Source: Anarhynchus alexandrinus
Lineage: Eukaryota; Chordata; Aves; Charadriiformes; Charadriidae
Direction of reading: 5' to 3'
NCBI GenBank assembly: GCA_008711295.1
Contig: VUYV01000054.1
Coordinates: forward strand, 2,540,595-2,604,594
DNA length: 64,000 nucleotides
In this document: one piece after another, positions 1-10,400 of the stretch
Position numbering within the stretch: position 1 is the first letter of the stretch
Layout: every line of letters starts with the position of its first letter
Position numbers and translations under genes: made by a program
The notes under the pieces: generated by a model
Told to the model about the DNA's origin: nothing
Seen by the model: the letters and a program-made list of their open reading frames with translations, nothing else
The model's database searches: none

Positions 1-153
1 TAGTAATACCATTACTGGTATTTCTGGGCAAAACCTGTTGTTCCTCGGCACTCAGGCCTGATTTTCAGTTTCAACCTGCACATTGCTGCTGGGAAAGGCT
101 ACTTCCCATTAACAGAAATTAGACCTTCGCCCAGTACATGCCCATCCACCTAC

Positions 154-512
154 CCTGAAACACCTTGACTGCCCAGCGGCACTGGAGGTCAGCTGTTGGG
201 ATAATGGGTCCAAGGGACTGGACCAGGCCAATGACTGCCATGGTTGGCTTCTCGAGCTGAGGAGGGATGATGCCTTTGTAGAGTGTGACCTGATTGTCCC
301 TGCTTTTGATGATGGAATTATCCTCCATGAAAGGGTAGGAGTAACTGTAACCAGTGGCAAAGACAACCACATCAACGTCATCCTGCACAGTCCCATCTTG
401 GAACAAGACAGATGTCTCTCTGAACTCCTTCACATTCGGCTTCATCACCACCACGCCGCAGGCAATGCGGCTTGGGAGGTCATCATTGAACACTGGCTCC
501 TTTCGGGAAGTT
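154..512 (-). CDS. FMO3: FMO coding exon 6 (FATGY exon)
   Basis: The exon has 359 bases. I expect 356 from human FMO3, and the extra codon falls just after FATGY, where the window reads [14 protein letters not shown] (327-331) is intact, with Thr at 329. The donor GTAGGT starts at 153 and the exon ends in phase 1. Positions 1-153 are the start of the next intron, with no exon seen. Confidence 0.94.
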
Positions 513-3500
513 CTGCAAGGGTGAACGTTGTGGCGCTGTCACAGAGGCGGCTTCTGCTGCTGGCCCAGGACAGGCATGGCCCAGCCCCATCCAAAACCAG
601 CACCCCCAGGGGTTTTGGGGATGGACGGCCCTGTGTGTACCTGTTCAGTGGCATGAGGCCAAAGTTCTCATGCTTGAAGAACCGGTTCATGCCTCTCACG
701 TACAGCCAGTCGCTGAGCGCCTGAGGGAGGATGTTCCCCAGCCAGGTCCGGAAACGAGTGATGACCAGCATGTCCCAGGGGTAGCCATTGTCCCAGACGC
801 GGCTCATCACCCAGGACCCGCTTCGGGAGCTCAGGTAGACCTGGGGGGACAGCCAGGAAGGGGTGAGCTGTCCCTGTCTCATGCATGCGGTGGCAAGTGC
901 TCGAGCAAATGCCCCCCAGCCCCTTTCCCGGTGGCTCTGGTATAGGTCCCTGTACCTGCGATGCCACGGTGCTGAGCTCCACAGCAATGTCACAGCCAGA
1001 GTTGCCCAAGCCTATCACCAGCACCTTCTTCCCTCTGAACTTCTCCGGCTCCTTGTACTCTCGACTGTGGAAGTAACAGCCTTTAAACTTCTGTATTCCT
1101 GAGAAGGAGAGCAGGAAGGGTCATAATTCACCCCAGGAATGAAAAGGAGAGGCTGTGCTGCCCTGGGGATCTCCCCTTCCCACAGATGCTGCTGGGGAAT
1201 CCATCTGAGTGTTTCTTACAGTAACAGATGCCTCCTGTACATAGAGGGATGCTGTAAACCCATAGTCAAATGGGATTTGTTTCTGGATTCATTCAATATT
1301 TAAAGAGAAAAAGTGTGCAAGCACAGAATACCTTTGCATGGTATTTCTGTACCCCAAAAGGGTACTATCGTAACCCCAACATTGCCCCAAGGCACCTCGA
1401 CAGCCACACTCCATCCCCTCAGTGTGGCTTTATAGCCTTGCGGTAGTAAATCACGGGGAAGCAGCTTTCATTTTTAAAAGAGAAGATCGCAAAGGACTTG
1501 CCTCAAGCCCTTGTCCTCCAAACAGACCCCCCCAGCACCAAATATTTCTTGCCAGAGAGAAAGTTTTTCCCAATACTGTGCCAGTACACAGAGAGGCAAT
1601 GGCTATCGGGTAACGCGCGTGACATTTGTACTGGAAATCATGGAAAAATGCCAAAGAAAAGTGTTTTACAAAATCCTTTTATGAAAAACCTTCTGTTAAA
1701 GTAAAACAGCCTAATTTTTTTTTTTTTTCTGGGAAAGATTAGCATTGTCCCTGCTTTGATATAGTCTGGATACTGAGTCTTTTTTCTTAAAAAAAACAGG
1801 TTTTGATTTCCTGAATGGCCCCCCATCCCCCAAAATATTCCTCTCCTTTTAATGCTGAAAAGGCATTTTTTGCAGGGAAGAACACTGTGATGGAAGGTAT
1901 TTGCCCAGCGGTGTCCCTATGGATGAATTCCACACATGCAGCTTACCTGGGAATTCTGCAAGGGGGAGGTTAGGGTAGACGTGATGCCCAGAGCAAACCA
2001 TAACAGCATCAAAAACCGCTGTCTCTTCCTTCCCATCTCTCTGGGTCACTACCTCCCATTGCCCCGTCACGGAAAAGTCTGGGCGTTTTTTAACCTTGGT
2101 GACCAGGGTCTTAAAGGAAACAAAAGAAAGAGATCCATGGGTGTCCGCAGAGCGGACTGAGAGGTTTAGGGAGTCAGTGGGATTCAGAGGTCCCAGGGAG
2201 CCCGGGGATGTTTGCCGCTGTGATTTCATGCTGGCAGCTCTGGGAACTGTACAAAGAGGGGACCTGATGGGACCTGCTTTAACAAAACCAGGAGTTATTT
2301 TTTTCCCCAGCATATTTTGTCCCAAAATTTTCCCTGTGGCAGGGAGACCCAGGCACGGACGCAATGCCCCTCCTTCCCAGGTACCCCTGCTACTCACTGC
2401 CCCTCTTCACTCCAGGCTTTTTACCTTGAACCGTATGTGCCGGAGCAGGTTGAAGTGCTCAGCATACTTGCAGATGTAGTGCTGGAGCCTGGCATTGTGC
2501 ATGTAGTTGGGGTGGTCATCGGGAAAGGGGAAGTCAGGGTAACACATCATCTCTTTGCAGGAGTTGGTGAAGACAGTGCGGTAGATGCTGGCTCTGCCTT
2601 CCTCTGCTTGGTCCTGGAGGGAGAGGAGCGTGGACGTGTCCCATTAGGGGGGAAATGACCCCTGCCTGTCCTGGAGCCCTGCATCAGTTCCTCCAGATAC
2701 CATCACCCCCAGACATCCAACTCCAGGCTGGAGCCAGAGAAAAAAGCCATCAAATGCAATAACTAAATAACGCTCTATGAGCACAGAAGTGTCCTAACGG
2801 GCCAGGAGGAGGATCTGCATCACCCAAGGCATTTGGGAGCTGGTTACATTTGCACCTACCAGGGAAAGTGGGACCAGGGGAAGGGAGCACTGTGGAAGGA
2901 CCATGACAGAGCCTCTCCACTGCACATCCAGAAAGCATCAGGAGGTCGGGTGTGACATAGCTACACTCATGCACATGGACACGTGCAAAATATCACAGGA
3001 GACAAGTAATGTGGGACCTACCGGTGCCCAGCTTCCTCCTGGTCTGCCTGTAAAGCTTCCAAAATTTCACAGGTGCACCCGGACATCGCTCCTTTGTGCA
3101 CATGATCTTGGTGATTGCATAAGCGAAGGCAGGAGCCCGGCTGGGCACGTTTGCTTTGGCACAGCGTCTCGGCTGCCCATGCTTTATGCAACTGTGGGGC
3201 AGGTCTGGCATGGGAGGCTTGTGCCTGCCACCCAGCAATGCCCATGCCAGCCGGCCAGAGTCCTGCTGACATCTAGAAGGGCAGGACATGGGGGATCTGC
3301 CAAAATCCCCAAGACCACCGTGCGTGCAATGGGGCCTGGGCTAGCCTGGTCCAGTCCTGCCCAAAACGGCCAGCCCCACACATCGCCCCGTCCCCATCAG
3401 GGGGGCATCTGCTATGTCTGCCCTGACACTTGGCACTTAACAGCATGAAACAGTAATGTGTTTCCCTATGGCCTTGATGCCAGGACAGAGCTGGGAAAAA

Positions 3501-4620
3501 TGCAGAGGGGTTTCTGCACTGAAAAATTCATATTTGGGTTGGCCAAATGATTACAAGCTTCCAATAAAAGAAAAAAAAAAACAACCACCAAAACCCACCA
3601 AACTGAAAAAACAGAGGAGTTAAAGTGCTTTTGACTTTTCTCTACAGTGGTGATCCTCTGTTCTGAAATTTTGCATTATAAATATCAAATAGTATTGCCA
3701 AACTTTCTGAAGGAATTTGCTGGAGCCCTCCCCAGAAAAGACCAAAAACATGTGATCCATGTTTTAGATGAGTCAAACGTTTCAGATCACCCAGAACAAG
3801 TTTTCTACCCTCCCCTCTGCCCCAGGGTTTAACTCACAGGGGCTCAATTCCTTTCCCTAACAGCACCTTGAGCTGCTCCTGCAACCGTGATCCCACCCCA
3901 AATTGATCCTTTGGCCCCAGCCTGCCAGCGGGTGGGCATGCGGCACGAGATGGCTCTGGGTCTGACCCTCTGACCCTCTGACTATTCATTTGGGTTGTTT
4001 TTCGGCTCCACGGTGCATGGCCTCTATGTAAAAGCATGCTGAGAGCTACGCTGAGCAGCAGCGAATGGTCCCCAAGGTGGGGTGGTGACAAATAGCTGCC
4101 CCACAGGGAGGCTTCTGCAGGGCTTGAAGACCTGCATTTCAGAGCCGTCCCTATCTCCATGGGCTTTGAGGGGAATGGGAGCATGTCCTCAGAGCAGCAC
4201 CAAGTGTTTTGCAGCCCCTTAGCTGGGGACAAGCTGGTGGCTCCCTCCGTCCCCAAAGGAAAGGGGCTGGTGGTTCAGAGGGGACTTGGCTCAGCAAGCC
4301 AAGGGACAACCAGGCTTTCCCCAGGGTAAGGGAGGGTGCTGGAGGACCTGTATTGAACCAGCGAAGCCCTCCCACGTGCAGCCATCAGAGCAGAGCAAGT
4401 GGGCGCAGGGACGTGGGATGCAGCCTCCCAGCCCTGAGACACAAGTTTCCCCAGCCAGCTCTGAAACCAAGCAGCCAAAGCCACTCACCGTGTAGCGCCA
4501 GAGACCCCCGATGTCCTCACTCTGCTCGAAGCAGGTGGGCTCCAGACCGTCTTCCACGCAGCACTTGATGGCTGCCAGCCCGCTGACACCTGCACCCACC
4601 ACTGCCACACGCCGCACCAT
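154..4620 (-). CDS. FMO3: Flavin-containing monooxygenase, FMO3-like (six coding exons; C-terminal exons lie outside the window)
   Basis: FMOs are ER-membrane flavoenzymes that use FAD, NADPH and O2 to oxygenate soft nucleophiles; FMO3 N-oxygenates trimethylamine. Joining 4489-4620, 2425-2613, 1947-2109, 956-1098, 641-840 and 154-512 on the minus strand gives an uninterrupted frame of 395 residues with GT-AG at every junction seen. Visible motifs are the FAD-binding GAGVSG (residues 9-14), the FMO signature [11 protein letters not shown] (166-176), the NADPH-binding GLGNSG (191-196) and FATGY (327-331). Exon lengths 132, 189, 163, 143, 200 and 359 follow the vertebrate FMO pattern as I recall it. 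Comparison from memory favours FMO3 or FMO6 over FMO1, FMO4 or FMO5 (for example the SIIKSRDN segment). About 135 C-terminal residues, including the membrane-associated tail, are missing to the left. Position downstream of PRRX1 fits FMO3. The family is certain; the exact paralogue is not. Confidence 0.93.
641..840 (-). CDS. FMO3: FMO coding exon 5 (residues 210-275 plus two bases)
   Basis: The exon has 200 bases, beginning [19 protein letters not shown] and ending with FGLMPLN. The flanking introns are only 115 and 128 bases. The acceptor is CCCCCAG and the donor is GTACAC. The sequence is close to the FMO3 class. Confidence 0.95.
956..1098 (-). CDS. FMO3: FMO coding exon 4 (FMO signature and NADPH-binding motif)
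   Basis: The exon has 143 bases. It completes the split Gly162 codon, then encodes the FMO signature [11 protein letters not shown] and the second GxGxSG motif (GLGNSG, residues 191-196). The acceptor is CTCAG at 1099-1103 and the donor GTACAG starts at 955. It ends in phase 0. Confidence 0.95.
1947..2109 (-). CDS. FMO3: FMO coding exon 3 (residues 108-161 plus one base)
   Basis: The exon has 163 bases, starting [12 protein letters not shown] and containing [13 protein letters not shown], a strongly conserved FMO stretch. The acceptor is TTTAAG, the donor is GTAAGC, and the exon ends in phase 1. Confidence 0.94.
2425..2613 (-). CDS. FMO3: FMO coding exon 2 (residues 45-107)
   Basis: The exon has 189 bases, both ends in phase 0. 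It begins [11 protein letters not shown] and includes the family-typical [13 protein letters not shown] and an MHN segment. The acceptor is CCTCCAG and the donor is GTAAAA. Confidence 0.94.
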
Positions 4621-4630
4621 GCTGTCCTGC
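4489..4630 (-). CDS. FMO3: FMO first coding exon (start codon and FAD-binding motif)
   Basis: A polypyrimidine-AG acceptor precedes 4630. Ten untranslated bases then lead to the ATG at 4620-4618, which has A at -3 and G at +4, a strong Kozak context. The exon encodes 44 residues with the Rossmann-fold motif GAGVSG and ends GGLWRYT. The donor GTGAGT starts at 4488, phase 0. The intron to the next exon is about 1.9 kb. Confidence 0.93.
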
Positions 4631-4797
4631 CTGGGGGGAGGACATGGTTATGGCGGAGCTGAGACCGGCCGGGCACGCTCGCCCAGGTGGGTCTGCAGCC
4701 CCCAGCAATGCCCCGTGGGAGCAGGGCACCTCCTCCCCAGCACAATTCTCCCAGCTCCTTAAATAACCCAGGGGGTTTCTTGCTGATCCTTGCTCAC

Positions 4798-4894
4798 CTG
4801 CTTCCTGTACGCACGTAAGAGTTTTGGGCAGGGTGGAAGAGCTTTCCCCGGTGCCCAGGGGCTCTCTCGCGGAGAGGAGCGGCAGCTCAGGAGT
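4798..4894 (-). other. Putative non-coding exon 1 of the FMO gene
   Basis: A consensus donor (CAG|GTGAGC) has its last exon base at 4798. It is 167 bases upstream of the acceptor of the first coding exon. A TATA-like box at 4918-4924 would place the transcription start near 4894, giving a leader of roughly 100 bases without an ATG. FMO genes typically begin with a non-coding exon. The 5' boundary is inferred. Confidence 0.5.
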
Positions 4895-4917
4895 AGCTCC
4901 CCCGAAAGAGCAAAGCT

Positions 4918-4924
4918 CTTTTAT
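4918..4924 (-). promoter_or_regulatory. TATA-like box upstream of the FMO gene
   Basis: The minus strand reads CATAAAAG, about 30 bases upstream of the inferred start and about 125 bases upstream of the proposed exon 1 donor. A CCTCCCACGC segment lies just upstream of it. Confidence 0.45.
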
Positions 4925-7060
4925 GCAGTGTTGCGTGGGAGGCAGGGCCAGCACTGAGGGGTTGTTTCGATGAGCGACTTGCGCTGTTTGGACTTTAGCA
5001 AGCCCAGAGCTGTAACATGAGGAGCAGCTGCGGGCGCAGAGCTCCTAAATTAGGAAATATAGTGTTGGACTGAAATTATTGCAAGATCGAGCCCAGGGTC
5101 ACTAATCAGTGGCAGCCACCTCTGGTCTATGGGACAAGCAGCATCTCTCAAGTGCCTGCACGCACACACCTCTCCAAAATGGCATGGCAGTGCCTGTGTC
5201 ATCAAGAACGGCAGGTAGGACCAGGCTGCCCAACCTCGCCCCATCCTTCCAGCCCAGCACTGCAGTTATTCTCCTGCAAAGAGGGCAGCTGGCAGTGCCA
5301 CCCCAGGGACAAGCCACCCGGTATCGGGCAGGTTCCTCTTGAAAGTGTCTGACTGCTTTACCCCTTTCTAATAAGTGGGGCAAGCGTGTTTCAGAGGACA
5401 TCTGCCAGGAAGGACAAAGAGCAGGCAAGCGCGAAAGAGTCTGTTTGCCAATCCCAATCCATCTCTGCACTCTTCATCTAAGTCTCATTGTGTGAGTTCA
5501 TCCATCAAACCCCTGCCTCCAGACAGGTCCTGGGGGAGAACCGTTCAGCTGGGAGTATGCCCATTTCAAAGTTGCTGGAGCCTCTAAGACTGTCTAAGCT
5601 GGGCTGTTAATTCATGCTAAATTGACTTGAAATAAAATAGAGCAGAGAATGCCAGAAAAATGATTGAACAACCAAAGTGAAAAAGAATGAAAGCGCTAAT
5701 TTTTCCACTATCTGCCAAATTGGTTGGGCTTTCCAAGGGAACAGTTTTGGAGTCATGGTTAAGTTGACTCAATACAAGCAAACTGCCAAGCTGGCTTTAT
5801 GGATTCCCAGCCTAGAGGAGGTGTGGATCCTCTCCTGCAGGACACAACCTGGAGGAGGACTTCTCTGAATTAAAACATTTGTCAGAAAACAACATCCAGG
5901 AGCAATGCACCGCAGGAGAGCATGCCTGCTCCTGGCCCTGGCATGGGGATAGGAAAGGTCAACCCAAGGCAGAAGGAGGGGAACAAAGGTGCAGGAAGAG
6001 TCAATCATTTACCTGGATTGACAGAGCTGTCAAGCGTCTGAAAGAGGAAAAGGCCATGGACCTCTTGACTAATCATTTTCCAGCTGCCATTTTCCTCAAA
6101 AGAAAAAAAGTTTTGGACATTTTTTTCCCCCTCTTGAAAAAGGGAAAACAAAGGGAAAGAGAACTGCAGGTGTGGGTAAGCAAAGAAAAGGAGAAAGTAG
6201 CAGTGGTTTTCCCTGGGGAAAAAAAAAAAAAATCAAATCTTCAGCATTTCTAATGGCACTAGATGTAGTTCTGCCCAACATCTGCAAACTGCTGTTTGAC
6301 TTTTTATCATGTGTTACAGGAAAGTGAGCGCAGAAGAGGGCTCCTAACATCCAAAAGAGCAAGAATGATCAGGGAAAAAGTCGCACCTACAAAAACCTGC
6401 CGGCTTCCAGCTCGAAGCTCCCTCTCACTAGTGGCACGACTGAGGCTGCAGACGGCTTCCTGCAATGCTCAGAGGGGGTTACAGCATGGCAACGGGAATC
6501 CTACTGGGGGCAACCTGCAGGGACGGGAGCTGTGAGAGGCCGATGGCATGGTTTGCCTTGGTGCGTGCAGTAATCCTGGCCCGGTGCACAGCTCGTGCGA
6601 TTACAGCTGTTTGTCCTGGCTGCCATCAGAGCTGTGGCACCAAGAGACAAACGTATTCATTAACCGAGGGCTGCTGTGGGTGGTAGGTAGGGGTCAGTGG
6701 CCACCACAGCCAGTCCCCGTGCAGCCGCTCTCAACCCTCCCGCTGGTAGTGGCAGCAAAGCAAAGGGTGAAAAATCCTCCAGTTTTGACCCCTTTGCTGC
6801 ATATGAAGGCTCCCCAAGACACCCACCAGAGGGATGCTCGGCACAGACCCTGGCTACAAGGCTGAGCAGCAGCTTGCCCACATGCCACGCCACTCCTGCT
6901 TCAGCCAGACCAGGCTCTGCGGCACTGGATGCAGCACAACACCCACAGCAAGAGCCAGATGCTTCCCCAAGGAGCATTTCAGTCGAAACAGCTGGGAAGA
7001 GGAAGATCTCTCAGTGTACTGAGGGGCAATAAGCCCCCAGAGCAGCACCTTGACAGCAGC
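4925..7060. other. FMO upstream region, no gene recognised
   Basis: The frames open here are short and overlap on both strands, with no recognisable domain. The sequence is mostly unique, with a short A-rich run near 6220-6232. The first few hundred bases would be FMO promoter DNA. Confidence 0.6.
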
Positions 7061-7260
7061 AGTCAGCCTGGGGCCAGGCGGGCTCCGCACCAGCCAGGAG
7101 CAGCGTTCGGGCCTGCGGAGGGCACGTCCCCAGGGATCCCTCTGATCTCTGCCAGCACACATCACCCGTCACAACCACAGAGCCACAGCTGGGTTGCCGA
7201 CTCCATTGGCAGCCAGGGATGAACCGAACTTGCCGGAGGCACCAGTGGCCCAGCTGGGGC

Positions 7261-7475
7261 AGTGTTGGGGCCCCCACGCCCCACGGGCGCCCGCGACTCC
7301 CGCGGGGCTGGCGATCCTCCTCTCCTCCCGCATCCCTCGGGCTCCGCTCGGCCCTTTGATCTGCAGCTACATTGTTCAACCATCTTTGAAGTGTGCAATG
7401 AGAAACACCCCGCGCCGCGCGGGAGGCTGGGCAGAGCCCTCCGGAGCAGCCAGCAGTGCTGCGGCAGCCACGGTT
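7261..7475. promoter_or_regulatory. CpG-rich island, intergenic
   Basis: A hand count gives about 20 CpG dinucleotides in roughly 215 bases of GC-rich sequence, against CpG-poor flanks. It lies about 2.3 kb upstream of the proposed FMO start and 24 kb or more beyond the PRRX1 3' end. It could be an orphan promoter, an enhancer, or the start of an unannotated transcript. No coding exon is evident. Confidence 0.5.
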
Positions 7476-10400
7476 GGTTGGGGGACAATAAATCTGCAGC
7501 TGGAGCTGCATCAAGGGAGGCAGTAAACAAGAGCGTTCACCTCGCATTTGCTCTGCGCTAATTGCATCGGAGCACTTCCCAGGCCGTCTCTTGTTTTTCT
7601 TGAATGCGGCTAAAGATACATTTTTCATCTGCTTTTCCCCACCCTTCTCCCTCATTTTTGTTTGTGAGCAAAATCCTGCCACGAAAGGGCTGCAGGACCA
7701 TTCCCATTAGATTCAGAGCTGATGGATGGAGCGCCCCAAGGGAGGCTAACGCCTTGCGATGGGGAACCAAGTGTAACAGCGTCTCTTTTCTTTCCTTAAC
7801 CCTCCCATTGGCCCCAAAAAATTGGTTTTGCTGTTCCTTAGGGAGCTGTTCTGATCTTCAGCCTTTCAGCAGAGGAGGGAGCTCTGAGGGCGTTGCTCGC
7901 CCTCAGCTTCATGGCTCACCACAGCCACTTTACCAGACAAGGACAAACCAACCAAAAAACTCACAATGCCTCCCATAAAATCTTTTTTAGGTACATCAGT
8001 TGCAACAGGATAACACATCTCACTGCATCTATCTCAAAGACATCTCTCCTCTAAACCCTTTCCCCCTACACTACCATCGAGCCTTGGAGGTTGGTGTCCT
8101 GCAGACCTCCAGTCCATCTCCATGCCCTCTCTGGAATTCATCCTTAGGCAGACCATCTCTCTGTCCTCCCTCATTTTTTTCTCCTGCCCACGTGCTATTT
8201 TCCAGCAGTGCTGTCTGGATACTGGTAGGATCCATATAGCACCCAGAAACTGCTGACACCGTCAGGCAAAACCTCACAGGAAGCCACAGCTGCCCCCGTT
8301 GCAGCATAAACTGCTCAAAGGTGCCTGGCTCTCAGAATATCACACAGGATTGCCCTTTTCTTGGGCAACCACCTGTAACGAAGGCACCCAAGTGTTTACC
8401 CAGCTTCTGCTCTGCTCCAAGCCTTACACAACCTGGTGGGCAGGGGCAGAGGTCCAAAGGACACGTGTGTCAAATGCCTTCACCACAACTCAGGCAAAGT
8501 GCCGCTCCAGCTGGTGATTCACAGCTCTCGCCATGCAGAGGGCTGCTGCCATGCCTGCAGCAAATGCTGCAGCTCACCTGGGGCCAGAGATGCTATGGAC
8601 ACTGACAACCCATGGGGTACGCTCCCAAACGTGGGAATCATCCCAAGGGTTACTCTTGCTTCCAGAAAACTCTTTCCTCCTGGCTGCTTCTCCTACCCCT
8701 GCCCTGCCAATATTTTGGCAGGGACCTCCCTAAGAAAAGGGCTGTCCTCCATCGCAAATCTGCAAGCCTTGCTTGGAGCCCCAAGTCTTGGTGAGGTCCC
8801 AGCCTGGGATTGCAAGGTTTCAGGTGTTTTTCTGCACACCCCTGCCAGAGAAGGAACAACACAGCCTTTGTTCAGCGAACAGGACACCAGAGGCTCAAGT
8901 CTTAGCACAAAACTGCTCCAGGGTTCTTTGTGACCGCACCTGCCTGGAACAGGTTTTGTGGATCTAACGACCATATAATTCCTGCTAAATAACTGTGCTT
9001 TCCCTTTTGTCCTCGGGAGAGAGGTACCCAGCAGAAAGTATCTGGTTTAACCACCCTGGAACAAGGCAGCGACTACCCCAGAGCAAACCTCCATGGGCAA
9101 ACACAAGTCCTCACCTCGTGCCTTCAAGTCCCAGTGGCATGGACGAGTTGAACTGCAAGTTGCCAACTACGGGCTGAACCACTGCATTTTGCTCAAGTGC
9201 CTTATGGAAAAGCAAGAATCCCCTCCTTGCTTCAGTGGAGATATTTGCCACAGGTTTAAGACATTTAGTGGGAAGAAGGCTGCAAAAGAAAGAAGGCTAA
9301 TCAAGCCCAGCACCTCCAGTGCTGCATTTCCACATGGGCAGCTCTTGTCTCGTCTCCTCCAGTGGAGATCACAAGACCCAGCATGCAGGTTGGTGCAAAC
9401 CCAGAGTTTGCAAGCCCTGCCCATGACGCTGCTATGGCCTAGGGCTGGCAGGATGAGGTGGTGGTGCTCAGGAGCCAGAAGAGATGGGCTCTTACAAGCT
9501 GGACATCTTCACCACTAGCCTGGCTGCTTTCTCCAAGGCAGAGGAGGAGAAAAATGTCTGGCCAGGTCCTCGTGCTTGGCCCTCCCAGGGCACGGCAGGA
9601 GCTCCCTTTTCTCTTTGCAGGCCACCACTGCTCTTCAGCAGCAGGGAATCAAGTTGCCTCATTATGGTTTTAGCATTGGTAATTGCCAGTTACAAGAAAC
9701 CCACCTAAAGAAGACAATGTCCCTTCTCTCTGAAAGGCTGATCCAGCCCCAAGGACCTGCTCATGGGATGGTCTCTGACTCCAGCAGCTGGACTCTGCAG
9801 CACCCACCCGAGCTGCAGGCAGGGGATTTTTACTGACTTTTCCTCCCTGCACACAGATTTGTTGTGGACACGGTCATTCATGAGGGATGCCACAGGAGAA
9901 GTCATGCAAACCCTCCTGGAAGCATCCAGCTTGCAGCAGCCCATCTGTAGGGTGGGAAGGAGAGCAGAGGGATGAGAGTGGGATCACATCCCAGTTCACT
10001 CCAGCCTGGGGACAGACCAAGTGCCAAGGTCCCAACTCACCTTTGGGAACCCTAGAGGCGTGTTCCCCACACCGAGAGCTCCTGACCCACCTGGTGAAAA
10101 CACTTGGCAGCCTCAAGAGCTACTTGGAGCAGGAGCCAGGGAAAGCTGGCTCCCTTAAAAACCAACCCACAAGTCTTAGTCTCAGCCAGGCAGGTAATTA
10201 GAGCTTTGTTTGCAGATGATTTTGAACTAGAAAAGGGGAAGGAGAGAGCTTCAAATCATGGAAAACAGCTCTGGGGAGAGGCAGCCTGCTGCCTCAAGAA
10301 AGGCTGCTCAAGCGCCAGCTTCAGGGCAAAGCTGTTAAATGAGGAATATCAGCTTTCTTAACAATGGAGATTTCTAGACTTTTTGCCTATTGTTAAGGAA

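Noticed and set aside
1..153. Possible next FMO exon at the left edge
   Set aside because: The sequence after the donor at 153 shows no acceptor-plus-coding pattern matching the expected 73-base exon, so it is treated as intron.
3960..3982. Tandem TCTGACCC units as a minisatellite
   Set aside because: Fewer than three copies, too short to be meaningful.
7011..7682. 223-codon open frame on minus
   Set aside because: It coincides with the CpG-rich block, has low-complexity composition and no recognisable similarity, and shows no splice context suggesting an exon.
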